From positions 254,989 through 318,988 of the forward strand of contig NZ_VTEI01000007.1 in NCBI RefSeq assembly GCF_008180415.1: a stretch of 64,000 bases of DNA. Direction: 5' to 3'. This document shows, piece by piece, positions 9,169-17,106 of the stretch. Source of the stretch: Rossellomorea vietnamensis. GTDB lineage: Bacteria; Bacillota; Bacilli; Bacillales; Bacillaceae_B. The notes beneath the pieces are model-generated. The model had not been told where the DNA came from, made no database searches, and worked only from the letters and a program-made list of their open reading frames with translations. Positions within the stretch are counted from its first letter, which is position 1, and every line of letters begins with the position of its first letter. The position numbers and the translations under genes were made by a program.

Positions 9169-9558
9169 ATGACCAGGATATCTGAGGAAGATCGAAACAT
9201 CTTAGAGCAGGCGATTTACCTGCCCATGGTCTTGACTGTGCTGGACAGGGATTTCACGGTTGTGGAGAAGAGTCCCTTCAAACTGAAAAGGCCCTACCTG
9301 GAACTGATTGAGGAAACAATGAAGGTCATCCAGAGTGAACTTGCAAGTGTGAAGAAGCACATGAAACTCAACGGAATGAAAGTGGAAAGAATTAAATCGG
9401 ACGATGCCTTCACCATGTATCTATTTCTCTACAAAGGATACGAAGAGCATCACAACTACTTCAATCCCCGGCTGCGCAACAGGGTCGAGGATTTGCTGAG
9501 GCACTACTTGTATCAGCGCTTCCTAAGCACCCAGGCCCCCAAAAGCAAAAAAGCGTGA
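9169..9558 (+). CDS. yhjD: YhjD-like conserved protein
   Basis: A 129-residue conserved Bacillus protein of unknown function. The N-terminal half (EQAIYLPMVLTVLDRD, FKLKRPYLELIEE) and the block IYKGYEEHHNYFNPRLRNRV closely resemble B. subtilis YhjD, which also lies near comK. It has no signal peptide or membrane segment, is rich in basic residues, and has a helical central part. An AAAAAGGAG ribosome binding site precedes the ATG. It is convergent with comK, sharing a terminator that overlaps its last codons. Confidence 0.8.
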   Translation: MTRISEEDRNILEQAIYLPMVLTVLDRDFTVVEKSPFKLKRPYLELIEETMKVIQSELASVKKHMKLNGMKVERIKSDDAFTMYLFLYKGYEEHHNYFNPRLRNRVEDLLRHYLYQRFLSTQAPKSKKA

Positions 9559-9575
9559 GGCATCTCACGCTTTAA
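9549..9575. terminator. Bidirectional terminator between yhjD and comK
   Basis: Stem AAGCGTGAG / CTCACGCTT overlaps the yhjD stop codon. The minus-strand side is followed by TTTTTTGC, so it chiefly serves comK. Confidence 0.75.
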
Positions 9576-9627
9576 GCTGTTGGCCAAACAACTGCCTTCT
9601 CAGCAATAAGGCGGGTTTAAGCAACTC

Positions 9628-10212
9628 TTATACATCCTCCCCCGAGGTTTTCTGTCCCCAGGCATACACCGGCACATGCTCGGAGGCTCTCCCTGGATAG
9701 GCTGCAAAATTCTGCGACGGAGACTTTCTGTCAGCATTCAAGATCCTATGCTGAAAGTTGATCCGGAGCATTGCCGTCCTCATCATCTGCGCCTCAAAGC
9801 TGGCAAATGACATGGGCAGGCTTAAACTCCTGCGGTTCCGGAATGTGACGCTAATCTCTTTGCTGTTTAATTTAGTATAGGAAAGTACGTGATCATGGGA
9901 TATCCAAATGCATTCTGATTTGGCTGGTGAAGTGGTAGGGAACAAATAAATAGACGAATGAGGATCTACAATGATGGGGGCTTTATGGGTAATGCCTGTT
10001 AACCGCTTCGTTCCGTCTTTTCTTCCCTGATAGGAAGACCCGAAAAACTCACAGCTTTTCTTGATAATTTCAAAGGGTTTAAAGGGAGATACTAAGGTTT
10101 CATTTCCTTCATGGATTTCCGTATAAGTCCGGGTTCCATATTCTATTGGCATAATCAACATCGTATAAGGGTTGATTTCATATTCTTCGATTATACGAGA
10201 TTTTTCGACCAT
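9628..10212 (-). CDS. comK: Competence transcription factor ComK
   Basis: ComK is the master activator of genetic competence; it binds paired AAAA-N5-TTTT boxes and activates DNA uptake and recombination genes as well as itself. The 194-residue product (B. subtilis ComK is 192) has the family core: SCEFFGSSYQGRK, THKAPIIVDP, IYLFPTTSP, WISHDHV and a C-terminal block LPMSFASFEAQMMRTA. The start is the ATG at 10210-10212 with GAGGAGG 6-7 nt upstream; a longer 211-codon frame is an artefact. The extreme C-terminus diverges from B. subtilis. The neighbouring IDEAL protein and yhjD preserve the comK locus context. Confidence 0.93.
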   Translation of the reverse strand: MVEKSRIIEEYEINPYTMLIMPIEYGTRTYTEIHEGNETLVSPFKPFEIIKKSCEFFGSSYQGRKDGTKRLTGITHKAPIIVDPHSSIYLFPTTSPAKSECIWISHDHVLSYTKLNSKEISVTFRNRRSLSLPMSFASFEAQMMRTAMLRINFQHRILNADRKSPSQNFAAYPGRASEHVPVYAWGQKTSGEDV

Positions 10213-10239
10213 TTTTTCGCCTCCTCTACATTTTTCTCT

Positions 10240-10384
10240 AATAGAATAGCATAATATTCCCAAAATAACACTTCTTTTCCATTAAATATTCCAAATTTGT
10301 CCACTAAATAATTATCAGAAAATTAAAATATTTTCGTTGTTTTCTTATGACTTTTCTCATATAATATAAAAAAGTTCTTTTAAA
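10240..10384 (-). promoter_or_regulatory. comK upstream region with a possible ComK box
   Basis: An AT-rich stretch upstream of comK. One exact AAAA-N5-TTTT word lies at 10369-10381 and looser A/T runs at 10316-10350. A second box at canonical spacing is not clear, so autoregulation is inferred from the family, not proven here. The region ends where the 126-bp repeat family begins. Confidence 0.3.
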
Positions 10385-10575
10385 ACAAAAGCGGAAGCGC
10401 CTTGGTCAGCCCCGACAGGCAAATGTTCCAAAGAGAAAAAAAGGCGCTCTATCCTTTTATTCTCTTTGGGTTATTTGACCCCGAGGGGCTAGGCGCTGAA
10501 GCTGGCCGGAACAAAAGCGGAAGCGCCTTGTCCAGCTCCGACAGGCAAATGTTCCAAAGAGATTGTCTTTATTCA
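10385..10575. repeat. 126-bp repeat family, one full and one partial copy
   Basis: The first unit starts AAAAGCGGAAGCGCCTTGGTC and ends GGGGCTAGGCGCTGAAGCTGG; the second begins at about 10511 and breaks off after TTCCAAAGAG. Outer ends are mutually inverted and the centre holds CCAAAGAGAA / TTCTCTTTGG. It is the same family as 17971-18423 and 60887-61262. The plus frame is open for about 70 codons, but only because of the repeat. Confidence 0.75.
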
Positions 10576-10752
10576 GGTCAGACAGGCAAGGCAAACACCA
10601 TCCAACCGGCATATGCTGTATGAGATTCTGTAACAGATCTTAAATCAGCAATTGATTACATCATCACCCGTCTATATCGTATAGCTTAGTATCCTTCCGA
10701 AACTTATCGTCCAGGTGTCATGTGTTAATCGGGTTCTGTGGAATCTGCTTTT

Positions 10753-10948
10753 TAAAAGCTGTTTTCGCATATATCGTTGCTTTCAGAAAAATCCTAAAAG
10801 CCGGATTTTTCCCTGGATACTAAGGTCTTTCGCTCTGAACGAAGAGAGAAGCTCGTTTCTCTCTGCTTAACAGGATTTTCAGATTCATTATGGCGCTGTC
10901 TTCGATATTAAAATCAAATGGCCACAAAGTTTACGAAAAGAGCCTTAA
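10753..10948. repeat. MITE-like repeat, about 190 bp
   Basis: Begins AAAGCTGTTTTCGCATATATCG and ends AAAGTTTACGAAAAGAGCCTT, which are mutually inverted terminal sequences. It ends only about 25 bp before the IDEAL-protein start codon, so that gene's promoter must lie in or beyond the element. Confidence 0.75.
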
Positions 10949-10973
10949 AAAAAGACTTCAGAGGTGAGCTTAA

Positions 10974-11213
10974 ATGGATAAAAAGAAAACTTATTCAGAA
11001 ATGATGAAGGCTTGTGCAATGTCACGGAAAACAGCCACCGATATGACTTTAACTGAGATATATGTGGATATGATTTTAAATGAATTGAACTTAGTCAATC
11101 AAAAACGAAAGCTGCAAGAAGAATTGGACTCCGCTCTCGACCAGCGGGACAAGAAAAAATTCATGGAATTATCACAGCAGCTGAAAAAAATGACAGAGGA
11201 ATACGGTATATAA
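10974..11213 (+). CDS. yhzC: IDEAL domain protein (YhzC-like)
   Basis: A 79-residue soluble protein with the C-terminal IDEAL domain, here LQEELDSALDQRDKKKFMELSQQLK (about 42-66), preceded by a short helix IYVDMILNELNLVNQKR. IDEAL is a small helical motif of unknown function found in several Bacillus proteins; in B. subtilis a YhzC protein is encoded beside comK, which fits this position. The ribosome binding site AGAGGTGAG lies 6-7 nt upstream. A MITE-like repeat lies directly upstream and a hairpin terminator directly downstream. Confidence 0.8.
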   Translation: MDKKKTYSEMMKACAMSRKTATDMTLTEIYVDMILNELNLVNQKRKLQEELDSALDQRDKKKFMELSQQLKKMTEEYGI

Positions 11214-11214
11214 A

Positions 11215-11245
11215 ACATGGACTGACTCAAAAAGTCAGTCCATCT
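11215..11245. terminator. Terminator after the IDEAL gene
   Basis: Stem ATGGACTGACT / AGTCAGTCCAT followed by CTTTCATTT; it lies between two convergent genes. Confidence 0.8.
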
Positions 11246-11250
11246 TTCAT

Positions 11251-12186
11251 TTAGGCGTTCTCGAGATTTATTTTCTTCTTCTCTTCTGTCTCTTCTATTT
11301 CTTCAGCCAGTTTATTCGCATTTTGCCCCAGCTTCGCAGAAAGACTGCGCAGCTCTCTTCTTGTTTCGCCCACCCCAGCAACTGTACGGCTGATTTTATC
11401 TTGAACCATCATATCGGAGAAAAAGTTATCGAAAAACAGATCGGTCATATTTAAAAAGCCCGAAGTCTCCAGGGTTTGCGTGGATTCCATATTCAGGTCC
11501 GCCAATTCTTTTTCAAGCTTCTTCAGGTATCTCTGTGCTTCGTGAAGTGATCTTTGGGCTTCATCCATTTTTGAACGTTTGGCGGCACTGGAGATAATTC
11601 CTCCTCCGACCATATCAACCATTCCCCAGTTCCCCGCACTTTCAAGCGAAGCTGCTGCAGAGTCCAATTTCAGAAGCGCCATGGCAGCTGCATCTTCAGC
11701 TTCCTTCACTTCTTTCAGCTGAGTTTTAAATTCAGCTGACTGTTCAGCAAGGTTAAATAACAGCTGGCTTAATGGTGAAGAAGAATCATGAATCATTTGT
11801 TCTTTCGTTTCAAGCAGAAGCTCATACCGGGACTGGGGAGATCCCAGCTCCGTGAGTTTACTGGAAACTTCCTGATCTTCCTGGAGAAGTTCCTCCAAGG
11901 TCTGCTTCCACTCATCAACTCGAAGCTTTGCTTTAACAGCCTCTTCCTTTTCCTTTTGAAGACGCTCCTCTTTTTTTCCTGTCATCGCCAGCAGCAGCCC
12001 TGTTAAAGTCCACTCTTCAAGCTTGTCTACATCACGGTTTTCTTTTTGCAGTTCTCTTTTCAACTTATCCAGCTTGCCTTGTACCTCATTAATTTCTTTT
12101 TCAAGGCTGCTTTGCTGATCCGACCACTTTCTATGTAATCTTAAGTCTTCTTTAACCTTTTCAAGTCGAGAATTGATTTCTTCCAT
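11251..12186 (-). CDS. Coiled-coil hypothetical protein, 311 aa
   Basis: A predicted cytoplasmic protein dominated by heptad-rich helices (about 1-110, 150-180, 205-235 and 280-305). A glycine-containing, less charged stretch NWGMVDMVGGGIISSAAKRSKM near 190-210 resembles an amphipathic or membrane-touching loop. The second half has a LSAKLGQNANKLAEEIEE helix. I do not recognise a family. The ATG at 12184-12186 is preceded by GGGAGGG at 9 nt spacing; a codon six residues upstream lies inside that site. Very high Glu/Lys content, no cysteine. The gene is divergent from nothing on the left and follows yhfN about 60 bp downstream, so co-transcription with yhfN is possible. Confidence 0.75.
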   Translation of the reverse strand: MEEINSRLEKVKEDLRLHRKWSDQQSSLEKEINEVQGKLDKLKRELQKENRDVDKLEEWTLTGLLLAMTGKKEERLQKEKEEAVKAKLRVDEWKQTLEELLQEDQEVSSKLTELGSPQSRYELLLETKEQMIHDSSSPLSQLLFNLAEQSAEFKTQLKEVKEAEDAAAMALLKLDSAAASLESAGNWGMVDMVGGGIISSAAKRSKMDEAQRSLHEAQRYLKKLEKELADLNMESTQTLETSGFLNMTDLFFDNFFSDMMVQDKISRTVAGVGETRRELRSLSAKLGQNANKLAEEIEETEEKKKINLENA

Positions 12187-12247
12187 AATAAAAATCCCTC
12201 CCATTGTCTGTACTATTACATACGGATGGGAGGGATTTTAGTTTCAC

Positions 12248-13504
12248 TTATTCTTCTTCATATTCCTCCAGCATGATCAGTCTTTCAAGCATTGTCGGAT
12301 GTCCGTATCTGAAAACTTTGACCAGGAGAGGAGGATTGACCTGGCTCAAGCCCACCCTCGACAGCTCTTGGAAGGAGGAAATGGCGGCTTCCTTATCTCC
12401 CGTCATTTCAATGGCATAACGATCGGCACGAGTCTCTTGATATCGGGATATATAATTTGAGAACGGGCTGATCGTGAACATGAGCATAGAGGTGATCACC
12501 AGGAACAGCGGAAGCGAACTCAGGCTGGAGACTCTTTCCACCTTCACCTTGTCTCCATGTCTGCCGACAATAAAATTCATCAGTTTCGCGGCGATCCACA
12601 AACCGAAGAATGAAAAAGTAAGGTACAAGGCTATTCCGATATATATATGCTTTTCGACATAGTGAGCCATTTCATGTGCCATGACAAACAGGATTTCTCT
12701 TTCCGAGAGTTTGTTGATGGTCGTATCCCATAGTACAATTCTTGAATTCGACCCAACTCCTGTCACATAGGCGTTAAGCGAGTTTGTCTTCGAGGACATA
12801 TCGACTTCATAAACATGATCAGCCGGGATATTTGCACGATCAGCAATGTCCAGGATTTTTTCTTCGAGAACCTTATCCTTCAAAGGGGTAAAGTCGTTAT
12901 ACAAAGGATCAATCAGGACAGGCTGGATGAACATCATGAAAATACTGAATGGAACAGACAAAGCCCATGCAGCAAGCCACCATCTCTTAGGAAACTTCCG
13001 TATCAGCCAGTATAGAACGGAAACAATGATGAACATCGTCAGGTAATTCACCCAGAAGTCAGTCAATTCATCCTTCATCCACTCAGAGAAGGTCTGTGTA
13101 GAAATAGCATAGTCCCTCGAGATTCTGTAAGAAATATATTGAAAAGGAAAAATCACCACATTGGAAAGCAGCGAAAGCCAGAACAGATAAATCCCCGTCT
13201 GAAGTATTTTATATTTAGATGTGGACTGGGACCAGCGTTGGAATGCCTTCGAAACCCCCAGTATCAATATCAGAAAATAAAACAGCCATTCATATGGGGT
13301 GGACAGAAAGAACAATAAGTTCTTTATCTTCGAATACTCTTCACTCAGCATCAGTTCCCTGCCGTTCATAAACGTTTCCGGATCGGCACTGCTGCCTTTA
13401 TAAACATCAGGCAAAGATGAATCCGCTAAAAAGTAAAGATAAACGTAAAAAAAGATCCCTAACAGCAAATATAACAACACAGCCCTGAAAGCCCATTTAC
13501 GCAA
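12248..13504 (-). CDS. yhfN: M48 family membrane metalloprotease YhfN
   Basis: A 418-residue STE24-like zinc endopeptidase of the cytoplasmic membrane. The zinc motif HEMAH has His277, Glu278 and His281; the third ligand is Glu357 in the ETRADRYA block. There are about six membrane segments: one at the N-terminus (7-27), several between 65 and 200, and two after the zinc helix (285-345). Length and layout agree with B. subtilis YhfN. The start ATG is preceded by AAAGGAGG. Proposed roles in the family are membrane protein quality control or stress; the substrate is not known. Confidence 0.9.
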   Translation of the reverse strand: MRKWAFRAVLLYLLLGIFFYVYLYFLADSSLPDVYKGSSADPETFMNGRELMLSEEYSKIKNLLFFLSTPYEWLFYFLILILGVSKAFQRWSQSTSKYKILQTGIYLFWLSLLSNVVIFPFQYISYRISRDYAISTQTFSEWMKDELTDFWVNYLTMFIIVSVLYWLIRKFPKRWWLAAWALSVPFSIFMMFIQPVLIDPLYNDFTPLKDKVLEEKILDIADRANIPADHVYEVDMSSKTNSLNAYVTGVGSNSRIVLWDTTINKLSEREILFVMAHEMAHYVEKHIYIGIALYLTFSFFGLWIAAKLMNFIVGRHGDKVKVERVSSLSSLPLFLVITSMLMFTISPFSNYISRYQETRADRYAIEMTGDKEAAISSFQELSRVGLSQVNPPLLVKVFRYGHPTMLERLIMLEEYEEE

Positions 13505-13641
13505 TACTTGTTCCTCCTTTCATTCCTCTATACTATATGTAATAACATGTCCTAAAGAATAGAACAACCAGTTCCAACAAACTCCTCTTAGTTTACCACT
13601 TAGGGAAAAACATATTTAACATCACGAAAGATGGAAGTGTC

Positions 13642-14098
13642 ATACTATCGACTTCTTTCAAGAATGAATAGTTCTTTTTGAGCTCTCGAACAGCTTTGAT
13701 GGATTGGTTCTTGTTGAAAAATTCACCTTTCCAATTGTTCTGCGAAAGCTGTCCATTCTGTACCATTTCATTTACGATAGACCAATAAGCGTCTTTGTTC
13801 TTTTGTTTCCCAACAAAATAGTTGTAGATGAACCGGGAACAACCGAACGTTTTATTGATTAATTCAGTCTGTTCATGATTTGGATAGATCCTGAATTTAA
13901 AGGTTTTTTTAACATTCAAATGGTTTCACCTCCTTGTAGTAATTATACCAAGAAAGATGGCACCATAGGAACATATGTTTCTTTCGAAGTTTTTTTGTAG
14001 AGCCCAAAAGGCAGGCGATTCATCTCCCCCTTATCGATGGGCTATGCCCTTCACACGCTTGAAGAGGGAGTTTTCTCGCGATTTTTTAGATAAAATAA
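13642..14098 (-). mobile_element. Truncated IS605-type tnpB element (5' remnant)
   Basis: Carries the left end and the first 90 or so codons of a tnpB almost identical to the complete copy at 54946-56118 (same MNVKKTFKFRIYPNHEQ start, same leader with the TCATCTCCCCCTT stem region). Similarity stops abruptly at ATACTATCGACTTC; the residual frame then reads 14 unrelated codons to a stop at 13593. RuvC motifs, the zinc ribbon and the right end are all gone, so it cannot be active. Confidence 0.88.
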
Positions 14099-14207
14099 CC
14101 TGCCTTGTGTTTCTCAAAAGAGACTCACAGCCTGGGAGCCGTGTACCTCGAGTGAACAGCCTCCTCAAAAACTGATCTAAAAAAGAGAAGAATCCAAAGA
14201 CCCTTCC

Positions 14208-14519
14208 CTACACAAATAACAATGAATATACAGAAAGCACGGCTATAGCACCAAGAACGACAACAATGACATTCGCCCCGAGATACGCGATAATGAACGC
14301 TGCTGCTGCTCCAACAACGCCAAACCAGATATCTCCTTCACTGATCAACAGGATTTTTGGGAAAATCAAGGCGCCCAGCACAGCAAATGGTACATTTTTT
14401 AAAACTCCCTGCAAAAATGAAGGAAGTTCTTTCCCTTGAAACATGATGAGGGGAACAAGACGCGGAATATACGTGACAGCCGCCATTCCGATAATCATAA
14501 TTAGAATAGTTTCACTCAT
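14208..14519 (-). CDS. azlD: Branched-chain amino acid transport protein AzlD
   Basis: A 103-residue membrane protein with four hydrophobic segments, the small partner of AzlC in exporters of branched-chain amino acids and analogues. The pattern MIIGMAAVTYIPRLVPL at the start and the later FPKILL and GVVGAAAAFIIAYLGANV helices are typical. The start overlaps the azlC stop by 8 nt, implying translational coupling. Confidence 0.87.
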   Translation of the reverse strand: MSETILIMIIGMAAVTYIPRLVPLIMFQGKELPSFLQGVLKNVPFAVLGALIFPKILLISEGDIWFGVVGAAAAFIIAYLGANVIVVVLGAIAVLSVYSLLFV

Positions 14520-15249
14520 TGGATGGCTCCCCTTTCATATTCCGGCTTGTCACAAACTCTACTAGGACAGCAGACACAATTGTCGATATCATGATTGCCC
14601 AGCCTTCTGATATGGAAGTGGTAAACAGAAACACACTGTTCAACGCAGCTGCTGTTGCGGCAAGGTAGACAACCTTCACACTTTTCTTCATGGAAGGGAC
14701 GAGCAGGCCGACGAACATGGCATAAAGTGCTACCCCCATACTTACCTGCAGGAATTGAGGAAGAATTTCTCCAATGATATAACCCAGCCCGGAATTGACT
14801 ACCCAGCTGGCATAAGAAATGAGGATGACCCCAAATGCAAAAGCAGTTTTCACTTTGCCATCCTTGACGGAAATCACGGTAAAAGTCTCATCGGTAATGC
14901 CAAAAGAATAAATGGCTTTTACCCATCCCTTTTCTTTTTCGAGCTTTTCATTCAGGGAAGCCGACATGAGGAAATGACGGATATTCACAATGAATGTAGT
15001 AAGTATAATTTCAAAAACACCAGTGCCAATAGCTATTAAACTTAGAGAAATGTATTGTGCAGCCCCTGCGAACACAAGCAGGCTCATCATCACTGTTTCG
15101 TAAAAGGACAATCCGGTTGTACGTGCCAGAAGGCCGAATGTCAGTGCCACTGGAAAATAACCGACTGCAATACTGATCCCTGCCTGGAGGCCCAGGCGGA
15201 AGTCACCAGGCTTCCTCGTGTTGATCAAAGCTTCCACTTTCAATCCCAC
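14512..15249 (-). CDS. azlC: Branched-chain amino acid permease AzlC
   Basis: A 245-residue inner-membrane protein with about six to seven segments. The family signature VAVTFGLLA-like block (YFPVALTFGLLARTTGL), FAGAAQY and NIRHFLMSASL are all present. With AzlD it forms a branched-chain amino acid exporter. The start is uncertain: a GTG at 15247-15249 lies within GGGGTGGGA, so a GTG three codons further in, six nt past that site, is equally plausible. Upstream DNA to 15475 shows no further gene. Confidence 0.88.
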   Translation of the reverse strand: MGLKVEALINTRKPGDFRLGLQAGISIAVGYFPVALTFGLLARTTGLSFYETVMMSLLVFAGAAQYISLSLIAIGTGVFEIILTTFIVNIRHFLMSASLNEKLEKEKGWVKAIYSFGITDETFTVISVKDGKVKTAFAFGVILISYASWVVNSGLGYIIGEILPQFLQVSMGVALYAMFVGLLVPSMKKSVKVVYLAATAAALNSVFLFTTSISEGWAIMISTIVSAVLVEFVTSRNMKGEPSNE

Positions 15250-15475
15250 CCCGTTTATATTATAAAATCATTTACTAAATGAATAATTTCACTATATTAT
15301 AGCGGGGAAGATTTCAGTATACAATAATAATTGTAAAAGTTTTGAAGATAATCTTTTCCGTTACGGGTCCAATACTCGGAGAATGCATACTAACGAAGCC
15401 TCTTTATTTCGGCTTTCATTTTTGAGCAATGAACCTACTAAAGCTTTACAAAGTGTACATGACATCAACCAATAC

Positions 15476-16219
15476 TCATTCTCCTCCAATGAAAATTGTC
15501 TTTACCACAGCAAAGTATTCCCTGATCATATAATTGATTTTAATGAAGAAGCCTGACTCTCCTGCCAGTCCGCTGCAGTCCAGTCCAAGCTGTTCCCCGG
15601 TAAGTCTGGCACGGAAAACGTGATAATCGCTGGTAATGATCAATATTTTTTCATCTGCTCCTCCTATGCTTTCCAGTAAAGCTTTTGAATTGTGCAGATT
15701 TTCCCATGTAGTGGTCGATTGGTTTTCCTCGGTTATCCTGTCTTCTGAAATGCCGTGTGCTGAGAGATACCGGAACATTGCGGTTGATTCAGGTATATCT
15801 TCTCCTTCCCCCTGTCCTCCAGATACAATAACGGGAACTTCAGGATGCTTTTGCAGATACTCAGCCCCTGCCTCAAGTCTGGACTTCAGGGTCTCTGAAA
15901 GTTCCTCTCCCTTCAAGCCGGCCCCGAGAATGACAGCATAATCTATATCATCCGGTATTTCCCTGCCCGCCTCCAACATCAGCATGATCTGCACCGCACC
16001 AAAGGAAACAAAGAACAAACCGTAAGCGACGAGGGCTGTTCTTTGAATAATTCTCCACCATTTGTTTCCAAGCTTTCGAGATATAAAGTATAAAAATACC
16101 ACAAATATAAAGTTCGCTATAATAAATAGAATTCCGAATGTGACTCCAAATATCAAAATAAAAAGGAGCAGCAAAATCACTGCCGATATAAAAATAGACC
16201 TTAAAGTTTTTAGATTCAT
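15476..16219 (-). CDS. YdcF/SanA-type DUF218 membrane protein
   Basis: A 247-residue protein with three N-terminal membrane segments (about 10-32, 35-48 and 60-80) and an extracytoplasmic DUF218 domain. Family marks are AVILGAGLKG near residue 91, VIVSGGQGEGED near 129, ESTAMFRYL, the ENQSTTTWENL block and the ITSDYHVFRA block near 200. Such proteins (ElyC, SanA, YdcF) are tied to envelope integrity and vancomycin tolerance in Gram-negatives; the role in Bacillus is open. Confidence 0.85.
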   Translation of the reverse strand: MNLKTLRSIFISAVILLLLFILIFGVTFGILFIIANFIFVVFLYFISRKLGNKWWRIIQRTALVAYGLFFVSFGAVQIMLMLEAGREIPDDIDYAVILGAGLKGEELSETLKSRLEAGAEYLQKHPEVPVIVSGGQGEGEDIPESTAMFRYLSAHGISEDRITEENQSTTTWENLHNSKALLESIGGADEKILIITSDYHVFRARLTGEQLGLDCSGLAGESGFFIKINYMIREYFAVVKTIFIGGE

Positions 16220-16393
16220 ATATAACCTCGCTGATGAAAGATTTTCTTTATTTTACCATTATTTTAAACGGGTCTGCTTCTTCCCTTTCATAAAATTATA
16301 TAACTATAAGAATATGTGTAGATAGCCCCCTGAATCAGATGGTAAAATGAAGCCAGTATACAAATCTTTACATAAATTGGATGGTGTTCTTCT

Positions 16394-16624
16394 ATGGAAG
16401 AGATTGAAAACATATACAAGTGTGAGAACTGTGAGCGGATCCTGCCATGGGTGTACCCCATTTCTCCCTTTATTGATTCGCCGTCATTTGCCATATTCAA
16501 TTTAGCTGCCGGTCCCCAGCAGGTCGATCTTGTCGAAAAAATCAATGACCATAAGTATACGTTCAGGCTATTTTGCAATCTGTGCGGCTATACCAATATT
16601 TTCACTTATGACACTCAAGAGTGA
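16394..16624 (+). CDS. Small protein with two CxxC motifs, 76 aa
   Basis: A small soluble protein with CENC at residues 10-13 and CNLC near 61-64, spaced like the two knuckles of a zinc ribbon; the part between is proline- and aromatic-rich. The ribosome binding site (GGATGGTG about 9 nt upstream) is only moderate, but a clean terminator follows within 5 bp of the stop, which supports a real transcription unit. I do not recognise the family. Confidence 0.6.
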   Translation: MEEIENIYKCENCERILPWVYPISPFIDSPSFAIFNLAAGPQQVDLVEKINDHKYTFRLFCNLCGYTNIFTYDTQE

Positions 16625-16627
16625 GAG

Positions 16628-16658
16628 AAGCATACCGGCAATGATATGCTTTTTTTAG
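16628..16658 (+). terminator. Terminator after the CxxC protein
   Basis: Stem AAGCATACC / GATATGCTT-type hairpin followed by TTTTTT. Confidence 0.7.
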
Positions 16659-16738
16659 TCCGTAAATTAATTCTAAATTCAGCTCAAAAGAACCGAAACA
16701 AATTAAAATTTTTAAAAACGGCCTCCAGGAACCCTTTA

Positions 16739-16995
16739 AACATCCATCCAGCTCAGTAGGGTGATCCGAACTGCTCTGTTCGGCGCTCCTCGAGACCACT
16801 TAGGGCGGAATCCCAAGCGAACTGGTCTCTAAAACCTTCCTCGAGACCACTTCGGAGCGGATTCCCAGGCGAACTGGTCTCTAAAGCCTTCCTCGAGACC
16901 ACTTAGGGCGGAATCCCAAACGAACTGGTCTCTAAAGCCTTCCTTGAGACCACTTCGGAGCGGATTCTCCAAGCGAACTGGTCTCATGAGGCTTC
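16739..16995. repeat. Tandem array C, 51-52-bp period
   Basis: Four clear units start at 16791, 16842, 16894 and 16945 (CGAGACCACTT), preceded by one degenerate unit. Each clear unit carries GAGACCA and TGGTCTC about 24 nt apart, so each could fold as a 7-bp hairpin. Units alternate between a TTAGGGCGGAATCCC type and a TTCGGAGCGGATTC type, giving a 103-bp higher-order repeat. It sits between two convergent genes. Confidence 0.9.
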
Positions 16996-17066
16996 CATAT
17001 ACCGGAGCTTGCAGGGACAATTAAACAGCCTCCCTCCTCCAAATAAATCAGCGATTTTTCCACATA

Positions 17067-17101
17067 AAAAGAAGCATAGCGGTTTAGATATGCTTCTTTT
17101 T
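17067..17101. terminator. Bidirectional terminator near the hydratase gene
   Basis: AAAAAGAAGCATA / TATGCTTCTTTTT hairpin, T-rich on both strands, 6 bp after the enoyl-CoA hydratase stop. Confidence 0.85.
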
Positions 17102-17106
17102 ATAAG

